The position numbers and the translations under genes are program-made. 64,000 nt of DNA from Citrus sinensis (lineage: Eukaryota; Streptophyta; Magnoliopsida; Sapindales; Rutaceae): contig NC_068563.1 of the NCBI RefSeq assembly GCF_022201045.2, positions 620,001 through 684,000 of the forward strand, read 5' to 3'. This document shows positions 48,568 to 64,000 of this stretch, piece by piece. Below the pieces are notes generated by a model. That model was not told the DNA's origin. It saw nothing but the letters and a program-made list of their open reading frames with translations, and did no database searches. Positions within the stretch are counted from its first letter, which is position 1. Each line of letters starts with the position of its first letter.

Positions 48568-50529
48568 GTAAATGTGCAAATAATGGCAAATGCAAGCCAT
48601 TATTACAATAATAGCTTACATTTGAGAGAGAGAAAAAAAAATTGAGAGGAAAAATAAATATGCTGATTTAAAAGATGTATTTCATGAAGTTATAACTATC
48701 AATTTCTTTGAATAAAGTCACTACATAAATTGGTTATGTATCCTCTCCAAGCCAATCTACTAGTTATAGTGCATCAAGGTCCATATGTTTTTCAAAAATG
48801 TATGGCACGTGGATGTTTAGCGCGTGGATGTAATTGCAACTACTGAAATTTAGGAAGAAGAAAGTGCGAAGGCTATTTTTGTAATTATGGTGGGTGTTTG
48901 TCGAAATATTTTAAGGATGAAGCTATTTGAGCCCACTAGAAAACTCATTAGACCCATCTTTTAATGAAGATTTTTATTACTAATTTATCCCCAATGCAAA
49001 TTATAATTATAAACAAGGTAATACGGTTAAAAAAAAAATTCTCCCATCTCCTCTGCATTGACCTCTCACTTTGGTCAATGGGGATTCAAACAATTGGAAT
49101 TACAAAGCGTGAATTTATCAATTTAAGGGATGTCCTTTACCAAGGAAAGAAGGACAATGCAAGAGGAACAAAAGTTATTTGCCCGATTTGCCTTTGATTC
49201 TTAGTTTAAACGTGAAGCAATTTGATTTGATTTTTATTTCATCTTTAATGTTAATAGAATAAAGATTGAAGTCGTATTTGACCAAGCAAAATTGGCCGGA
49301 AAAGACCTTCCTAGCCCACTTTCATGGGATTTCAGAAGTGAATTCCCAGTTTTTGGTCAAGAATTTTGTATACAGAAAGAAAAATAGTTGGTGGGGTAGA
49401 GATTTTTTTATTTACTGTGGTTTACCTAATCTTAGATTTATAAAAATACATGCAAAATTTTATGGAAAAGAAAATTAGTAAAGTGAGAGTGAAAACTTCA
49501 CATATGGATATGCTGAAGACAAATCCAAAAACAATTAGAGATGAGAGAAAAGGTTGAAGAAATCATCAATAAAAAATTGTATAAATTATGATAAATTAAC
49601 TGATAAGGGTATGATAGGCATTAAGATGGGTCTACAGAAAAAAAAAACAAAATTTGATGATAGATCTATTAAGAAAATGGATTTAAGAAGTATTTTGGTG
49701 GGTTCAAATAACTCTACTCATATTTTAATTGGTCATATTTATAAATGGAGTTTATTTAATGGTGACGTGTTCGCAGGATATTAGTAGCGTACTAGCGTGC
49801 TAGGAGATCGAAAAGGAAAGAGGAAAAAAACCTGTATTGGGTCTCAGTCATGCTTGGATTTCCCCGACATTTGATCCGCTTGTTAAAATGGGCTGGCCCA
49901 ATAATTGGACATAGAGAACTAACTCTGCATGCCACTCATGACATCAGTCTTTAACACAAAATAAAATGAGTTGGACTATTAGCACCCCTCTAAAATCTTT
50001 TTAAAACCACTATTTTATTACAATTACATTTAAAGATAAATACTCTAATATATTTCACGTTTATTTTATCTCACTTTAAATTTTTATATTTTCTCTCTTA
50101 AAAAAAAATTCTTGTATTTTCTCTACTATCAAACTCACATATGTAATTTTTTTTCTCAAATTCTCTATAAATTTTTCTTTAATTACTAAGATAATCTACT
50201 AATAATAAACAATACACATTCTAACAAAATTATTTATCTTTTTTTAAGGCTCATAATAAAATTTTTTCCATCATAATCTTATAGGTATTTTATTTAATTA
50301 ATTAATTTTTATTAAGAAGTTAATCGCCCATAAAAATTTATTTGTGAAGAGTGAAAAAATAATAGAAAATTAAAAAATTCATAAATTAAATATATTTATT
50401 TAGAAATAAAGATATTTTTGGCATTAAGCCTAACATTATTAAAAAATGAACTTCAAAAGAATTTTGAAGGGTGCCAATAGTACAACTCAAATAAAATTTG
50501 TGGTCGTGCATAAACTGTTGATCAACGCA
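48568..50529. other. Intergenic, upstream of the alanyl-tRNA synthetase gene
   Basis: Several short open frames on the plus strand (48964-49784) encode nothing I recognise and lack a consistent frame or splice pattern. 50010-50440 is extremely AT-rich. I see no supported gene. Confidence 0.45.
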
Positions 50530-50537
50530 TATAAAAG
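50530..50537 (+). promoter_or_regulatory. Candidate TATA box of the alanyl-tRNA synthetase gene
   Basis: TATAAAAG, 43-50 bp before the ATG, which would give a very short 5' leader of about 15-20 bases. Confidence 0.45.
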
Positions 50538-50579
50538 CAAATTTGAAGTGAAGAGGATAATGAGTTTAAACTTTGAACC

Positions 50580-57629
<7,050 letters not shown>

Positions 57630-58967
57630 AACTCAACAAGTCTCATTAGTGTACATCAAGAAATTACATAGACAATTCTTCTTAAGGCTCCAAAGCAATG
57701 TAATGTGACATCTCATTGAATAGATGAATTCTGGCAATGGGGGCAATAGGAAGCATTGCTTGAGTCTCATTCATGGTACATTCAATGCCAATCTACCATT
57801 CTGTAAAAGCTTTTAGCCTTTAGATTCTTGTGAAAGTTGATGTAGAAAGAAAATAGTTCACAAAAACAGAATTATTGTCATACACTAGAGAAATATTTTG
57901 ATACTTCCAACTTCTTATATTTTGATGGTCTATGTACCATACTATTAGACAGCAAAAGTGTACACTGGCAAATCAATTATTCATAAAGTATATTTTTAAA
58001 AATAATATTAAATTTATAATAAAAAATTATAAATTTTGACAATTTTTAATCCGCATGTGCCAAGTTGTTAAATTCTGATTCCTCCATGTGGGTTTTTGAT
58101 TGTGTTCCGAATGCTGTTTTCTCCATTCCAAACTGGATTTAGCAAGATAAAATAATATTGATTTGAACTCGTCCCATTGAAGTATTGAACAACAATTATA
58201 TAAACGATTAAGCGAAGCGTCAATTTAGTAATTAGTAATGTTAATTATTATGATTTGGATTCTGAATTGATTTATGTTTAATTTTTTATAATTTTTTACC
58301 ACATACATATGCGCAACAATATATAATTAATTAAGATTTAATTAATTTTATATTTTTATTTAATAATTAACTATTATTTTTAAAAAAATATAATAAAAAC
58401 AATTATATATGATAATGTCGTATGGACAGATGGCATCTAGATGCAATATATTATATTAAAATAGAGCGTCGGGGCACGAGGGATTTGCACACAGTATGCC
58501 CGACGAAGTTACGTAGCTTTCACTATATATATATATATAGAAAAGAGAATTATAATACTAAAATATATTTCTTTAAATAAAATAAAATTAATCTAAACTA
58601 TCAATTATTTTTGATTTGACGGAAACACCTGATCTTAGATGAAGGCAATGTAAAAATGAAACTAAATCCTTAATTTTATACACGAAATCGATTTCATATT
58701 TCTTGAATCATCGTCAAAAATGAAAAATATTGACATATTTATGTACATATTTCAAGTCAGATATAATTATCTAATTTTCTTTCTAGAAAAAGATATAATT
58801 ATTATAAAAAAAAAAGGGACTACACCACGAATTAAGAAACCGATGAGCCATTATCCAACGAGTGCGCCCCTTTGTTGAAAAGGGACAGCGTGGAAGCCAA
58901 CAAGCTTTGACCGAACAGAAATATTATATCCAAAGAATACACAGAAACGTTGCTTTAGCCCCCGGCC
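57630..58967. other. Intergenic between the synthetase and expansin-like genes
   Basis: The first 300 bp are the synthetase 3' untranslated region. 58000-58840 is AT-rich with a TA microsatellite at about 58527-58540. No gene or clear element. Confidence 0.5.
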
Positions 58968-58975
58968 TATATATA
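58968..58975 (+). promoter_or_regulatory. TATA box of the expansin-like gene
   Basis: TATATATA, about 90 bp before the ATG at 59061. Confidence 0.6.
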
Positions 58976-59060
58976 TTTATCAACAAACTCATTAGTTTCT
59001 TGTCACATATAATTCACATTTGTATGGTGGTATCCATCCATCTTCTCAGTGCACTAATTA

Positions 59061-60498
59061 ATGGCTATCTTGCTTTGCTTTCTCTTCTTTCTCTTATCAT
59101 CTGCCACTGCTTGTGATCACTGTGTGCACCAATCCAAGGTTTCCTACTTCTCCAAAACCTCCGCACTTTCAAGTAAGCACTAAGCATCGATCTTGCTTTC
59201 ATCCATTGTCCTTAATGATACCTTTTTTCTTTTCTTTTCATAAAAAACAAATCTTTTTCTTTTCTTTTAATCAAAATCAAAACTGCATTGACCCATATGA
59301 TATTTTAATAAGATTTTCAATGGGTACTCTTCATTTTTTGGATATGATGCAGAGGGGGCATGTGGGTATGGCTCGTTGGCATTAGGGTTAGGTAGTGGAC
59401 ACATTGCTGCTGCTGTTCCTTCCATTTACAAAAACGGAGCTGCCTGTGGTGGTACATGCTTTCAGGTGTGTATAAATTATAATATACCCTCATTCATTTT
59501 TCCCCCCTTTTTATTACTGTTTCTGTTATATGAAAATATGTTTTTAACTTGGGTAGATACTATAATTATTACTTTTGACAGGTAAGGTGCAAGAACAGAG
59601 CTCTATGTAGCAGAAAAGGAACCAGAGTGATTGTGACCGATCTCAATCACAACAACAAAACAGACATGGTCCTCAGCAGGAGAGCTTTCAGGGCACTGGC
59701 CAACAAGGGCATGGACAATGAAATCTTGAAACAGAGAGCTGTGGATGTGGAATACATAAGGTAATAGTAAGCAGATTATATGAACTTCAACTTAATTGAT
59801 TATTATTATTACTATAATTTTAATGTGCAGACTAAGAGATTTTTTTTTTTTTTTTAAGTCTGATATTGCTGTCATCTAATGGATTTATTCTATATGCTGC
59901 GTTGAATTAATTGTTCAGGGTTCCATGTGAATACAAACACCATAATTTAGCTGTGCGCGTAGAAGAATCAAGCAAAAACCCAAATTACTTGGCGATTAAA
60001 GTGCTATACCAAGGCGGTAAAACAGAAATATTAGGAGTTGTTTTATCTGAGGTTAGTGACAAAATTGAGAGAAGTCTGATTGGGTGTTTCTGGTGTATAC
60101 ACTCGCCGCAAAGTAATATGATCATATTTACGTAAGAGCAAATATGCGTGCACTTGAAGGAGTATACACCATAAATACTTAAACATTTTTCATATCATCA
60201 TAGAATTTAATCAAAAAAAAAAATCCTTAACTAATGAATGCTGCCGTATTTACAGTATGGATCTCCCGTTCGGATCGACATGCGCAGAAAATTTGGTGCT
60301 GTTTGGGAAACGGACAGAGCACCGAAAGGGCCATTGCAGTTTGGATTTCCAATAGTACAAGGGTTTGATGTGAAGTGGATTTGGGCGAAGAACCCTGTTC
60401 CAGCTGACTGGAAGATTGGGGTCACATATGACGCTGGAGTTCAGATTACTGACGTTGATTTTACGGATGGTTGTGCTGAATGTGGTCCTTGGAACTGA
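59061..60498 (+). CDS. EXLA: Expansin-like A protein (5 exons, 259 aa)
   Basis: Secreted cell-wall protein of the expansin superfamily. Exons: 59061-59172, 59353-59465, 59582-59760, 59919-60051, 60256-60498; all GT-AG and in frame (780 nt). Signal peptide about 1-17 (MAILLCFLFFLLSSATA). The EXLA hallmark CDHCVHQSKVSYFS follows, then a double-psi beta-barrel domain (GACGYGSLALG, CGGTCFQVRCKN, VIVTDLNHNN) and a C-terminal carbohydrate-binding-like domain (VPCEYKHHN to PADWKIGVTYDAGVQITDVD). The tail CAECGPWN extends past the barrel as in EXLA. EXLA proteins lack the HFD motif of alpha-expansins, and wall-loosening activity is unproven for the subfamily. Length is normal and no damage is visible. 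Confidence 0.95.
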
Positions 60499-61128
60499 AT
60501 TAATTGTTACTTACGATTCTGATTCCCACGGCTGGACACTCACAAAATTTTATATGTGCATGATTCCTTAAGCAAACATTAAATTAACGAATTTAAAGCA
60601 GTGCAAAATGAGAATTACTTGGAAATATTTATTTTTCGAACTTTTTACTGGCTCAGTTACGGTTGTCTTTCTTTGTTAGAATACTAAAATGTCCAAGTCC
60701 TTACCAATACCAAAGGGATGTGTTAAAAGTATTCATGTATTTTATAAGATTTAAGTAAACATAGTGTGTGTATGCGCGCGTGTGTATGTATATATATGGT
60801 CACCACATTAAAAAAAAAAAGGAAAATTATTATCCTCGGTATTCTCATAAAGTGTTGAGAGTGAAGCTAAAAGCCAGAAAATATAATCTTGTATGACAAG
60901 TTGATTCCGTAATCAGAAGATTTCTGTCTTGTCATATTTTCATCACCGACATGTCGTTTGGTGTAAATTACAAGCATGTATGACATCAACTCAATGTCGT
61001 CGTCTGGTGCAATTAGTGAAGCCCGTGATTAGTTACGCGCATCACTTAAATCACTTAGCTCAAATGACATGGGACAGCGGCCGTTTTGAAGAATGAAGCA
61101 TATAAACGCATTACAATCATGGCCAAGT
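60499..61128. other. Intergenic after the expansin-like gene
   Basis: Expansin-like 3' untranslated region, then AT-rich DNA with a short GT/TA simple-sequence stretch at about 60765-60797. No gene seen. Confidence 0.5.
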
Positions 61129-61430
61129 TGTTCAAATGGCTGTTAAAGCAGTTGAAAATGGCGGAAAAATCTTGGGTTTTTCAAGATTGATTTTTGATTG
61201 TATATAAAGCCTTCGAATATATTCTATGGCTCATTCAGTTCATTTACAGTTTCTCTATGGCATTGTAACTTGTAAACTCAAAACTAGTAAAATCTCTCTT
61301 CAATTTCCACAGTGGATGTAGGCTAGTTCATGGCCGAACCACTATGAATCTCTTCTGTTAATTTTTTTATTCTTGTGGATTCTTTGTGATTGATTCTTGT
61401 AATATTTTGATCGAAGCAAATCTTGGTCAC
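61129..61430 (+). repeat. Copia-type LTR fragment (about 0.3 kb)
   Basis: TGTTCAAATGG at the left, a TATA box (TATATAAA) at 61201-61208, and the plant Copia LTR words GTGGATGTAGG and CCGAACCACTA at about 61313-61345, followed by T-rich text and GAAGCAAATCTTGGTCA. No primer-binding site or internal region remains. Edges are approximate. Confidence 0.45.
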
Positions 61431-61695
61431 TTAGATTACGGATGGTTGGACGGGAGTTATTAGTGTAAGATTGGATCTTGGCGTGTCTTGAATCAGATCC
61501 TTCGCTGGTTCAAGCTCAACAGCAAGAAAATCATACAATGTAGCGAAATCAAGATTTCGATTGGGCAAAGGTAATTGAGAGATCATTGCATAAAAATAAT
61601 TTAGAGTTGGAACAAACAATATAATTGACAAAATGGATAAAATTTTAAGATAAGATTCTTATTCTTGCCCCAATCCTACTCCTCCCATGAAGATC

Positions 61696-63945
61696 TCACA
61701 AAGCAAAGATCTCATAAAACAACTTCTTGAAGAGCGGGATGTATCGAGTTTCCAAGTTTGTCACCAAATATAAGCTCCCGTCATTGCTTGGACTGGGCAA
61801 AATGTGTGTTAGCCCATCATAGAGGACTATCGGCCTGAAAAACAATGGCCTCCCCCACCCAAAATTTGCATCATATATAGGCATATGAAACAAATTGGAT
61901 ACATTGACATTAGGACACTTAAAAGTGTGTGCTCCTCGTTTTAAAACTGATAGATCAGGCTGCTGCTTTAGGTAAGCAAGAGCTGATTTCAAGTACTCAT
62001 CATCCATCCGCATTAATGCTTTATGAATTCGTTCTGCGGTAAAATTCAACGGTTCTGATAGGATATCACCTGATAAGGCAATCGAAGTACCAGTAAAGAG
62101 TACATTGCCAATATATCCAGATGGGAGTGGCGGATTCAATCTAGATCGTCCATTTATTGGAATGAGTAACTTACTGGCTTGATCATCGGGCAATCCACGC
62201 ACCTTGCACAAGCAACGCCATAAATGTGCAACTATGACCTCAAACTTGGTAAAATTGATAGTAGATCCATGATTTTCCTTTGATTTTGTCTTAAGTGTAT
62301 TGATTTGATCAACTGACAAATTAAGGATAACAGAGGAAACGGGTTCAAGATTTGATTGGAATAGTGTATTTTGAGTGGAAGCATTAATGGAAGGAGGTGG
62401 GTCGTATTCTATGTGATGGAATTTTGGAGAAGTTGTGACTCTAAGGCCTAATAATAACGTTGGATCAATTAATGGTGGTGGAATGCTAATTGGGACACCA
62501 CGTGTCATCTCGGCCCATGCTTTGATGAAGTAGAAAGTTGAAGTTGCATCGGTCAAAGTATGGTGCGTCAAAATTCCAAGACAAATTCCTCCACACTTGA
62601 AATGAGTTACCTAATCAAAATAATGAATACACAAATATAAAAATAGTTTGAATTTTCATAGTAGCAAAATTTATGTGGGTGATTGATGGTTAACCATTAT
62701 AAATATAAAGGATTTAGATCCAGTGCTTAGTTAATTTTTTACTAACCTTTGTAAGATCTTGCGACACGTGGTATTTATAACTTTTAATGGTTAAAATTTA
62801 TTTTTTTCTTTTCTTTCTCCTTATCTTAAGAGATTCTCTATTAATTAACTAATCTTTTTTTCTTATTTCAAAAAATAAAATACAATTTTTTCTTTCTTCT
62901 TTTCACCCTCTGAATCGTCATTTTTTTCTTTTAAACTCCCTCTAATCACAAATAACTCATATTCAAGCTTAAATTTAACAGATTATAAAGAAAGAAAAAC
63001 AATAAATAAATTTTCCATGAAAACAAAGAAATTGGTTCATGGAAGATTAAATTTCAACATGCATCTCATTTAGATTTGTTGGAATTCTTTTTTTTTTTCT
63101 CTCTAAGTTTGTCTAAAATAAGGAAATAATTATTTTTTACTGGAAGAGTTAGTTTGACTTCGGTTGGGAAAATAATTTTAACTTATATTTTGTATTAAAA
63201 AAATATTAGTTTTCATATGTTCATGAAATTAAAAAAATGCTGCAGAATTAAAAAAAAAATAACGCAACAAGAAGAAGAGATTGTTTTCACAAGGCAATTA
63301 AAAGATAATAGGTTAAAATAAGGAAAAAAAAAGGAAAAAAAATAAATCTTAACCATTAAAAATCATAAATGTCACATGTGGCAATATCTTACAAAGACTA
63401 CCAAAAGCTTAGATAAGCACAGAATCCATATCCAAATATAAAAGTAGTGAAATCACAGTTATAAACTATCATCACTAATATAGGTGTAAGAAAACTCAGA
63501 TAAAGAGAAGAGAGGGTACTAATTCTGCTTGTACCTGTGCCAGCAGCAATGGATAAGAAGATATATCGTTGCTGTAATCAACGTTGGGAACAAAATTCAG
63601 AAGCTTCAAGCCTGATTCAAACTCACCAAAATCATCAATAACACAACTCGTTTCAGCCACTACAAACAAGGCTCCCTCTCCGTTACATTGAATATGAATT
63701 ACGCCGTTTTCATCCCTCCCCAATCTTCCCGCCATGGGGTAAAATCGCACGAGCACATTGTTCAAAGCCTCCTTCAGCAAGCCGGCTTCAAAGAAATTGG
63801 AAGAATCACTTGGCCGCCGATAGAAATACACACCAGGGGCGTGAACTGTTGGCACTAGCATGTCTAACTCAGAAATTTATAGGCATTCTTGGGGAGTTTC
63901 ATGAGCGGGGCGTATAATTGTTGACTCCTTCACGTTAATTTCCAT
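61696..63945 (-). pseudogene. HCT-like BAHD acyltransferase with an in-frame stop near the N-terminus
   Basis: Two exons, 63945-63535 and 62610-61696, with the intron at the LLLAQ|V position usual for HCT genes. BAHD enzymes move acyl groups from CoA thioesters; HCT makes p-coumaroyl-shikimate for lignin. Exon 1 opens MEINVKESTIIRPAHETPQ, the HCT start, but codon 23 is TAA (63877-63879). The frame then continues ISELDMLVPTVHAPGVYFYRR. HXXXD is present as HHTLTD (H154, D158). The structural DFGWG reads NFGWG. Where HCT has the shikimate-binding Arg (SWVRLP) this has LFHMP. A protein could start at Met29 (63861) but would lack the first beta-strand. Most likely a recent pseudogene, or a diverged enzyme. 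Host gene, otherwise full length (about 441 codons). Confidence 0.85.
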
Positions 63946-64000
63946 TTGTGTCACTATTACCACATGAGAATGAGCACAAAATTAATTAGTATAAAATTTA

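Noticed and set aside
48964-49784. Three short plus-strand open frames
   Set aside because: No recognisable domain, no shared frame, no convincing splice sites; treated as chance frames in AT-rich DNA.

Overview
This is nuclear DNA of a flowering plant. Introns follow GT-AG rules, the non-coding DNA is AT-rich, and there are SAUR, expansin-like and BAHD genes plus plant Copia and Gypsy elements. The general look fits a woody rosid such as Citrus, but I cannot prove the species from the sequence alone.

Left end, about 1-11.5 kb: a nest of LTR retrotransposons. A young Tork/Tnt1-like Copia element (1428-6483, minus strand) sits inside an older Copia element (1-8940, plus strand, cut by the window start). 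That element in turn sits against a long Gypsy-type LTR (9089-11530) whose primer-binding site survives at 9074-9084.

Middle, about 12-45 kb: a cluster of SAUR genes (small auxin-up RNA) on the minus strand. I count nine with readable coding sequence, one inverted pseudogene on the plus strand that is split by a MITE, and one 'ghost' unit that keeps only its flanks. Five of the nine (16221, 27689, 33490, 38139 and 40215) are close paralogues with the same core promoter. In these the TATA box lies about 104-112 bp before the ATG, with a shared box containing CATGTG or CATATG just upstream, and in several copies a TGTCTC auxin-response core near -350 to -500. The cluster has been stretched by insertions. 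A Tat-type Gypsy element (17851-25078) with a 15-unit tandem array lies inside an old short-LTR element (17449-26635). There are also long solo-type LTRs at 29583-32092 and 46379-48567, a Copia-type LTR at 34563-35664 and small MITEs.

Right end, about 50.5-64 kb: three unrelated host genes. They are a 13-exon organellar alanyl-tRNA synthetase (50580-57629, plus), a 5-exon expansin-like A gene (59061-60498, plus), and a 2-exon HCT-like BAHD acyltransferase (61696-63945, minus). The last carries an in-frame stop near its N-terminus and has lost residues typical of true HCT.

Exon boundaries were placed by eye from frame, GT-AG sites and remembered family conservation. TE boundaries come from TG...CA ends, target-site duplications, primer-binding sites and internal comparison. 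I see no clearly new biological system. The most informative observations are the conserved SAUR promoter module, the relics of SAUR block duplication (including a paralogous empty site that fixes the boundaries of one insertion), and the minisatellite growing in the 3' untranslated part of the Tat-type element.
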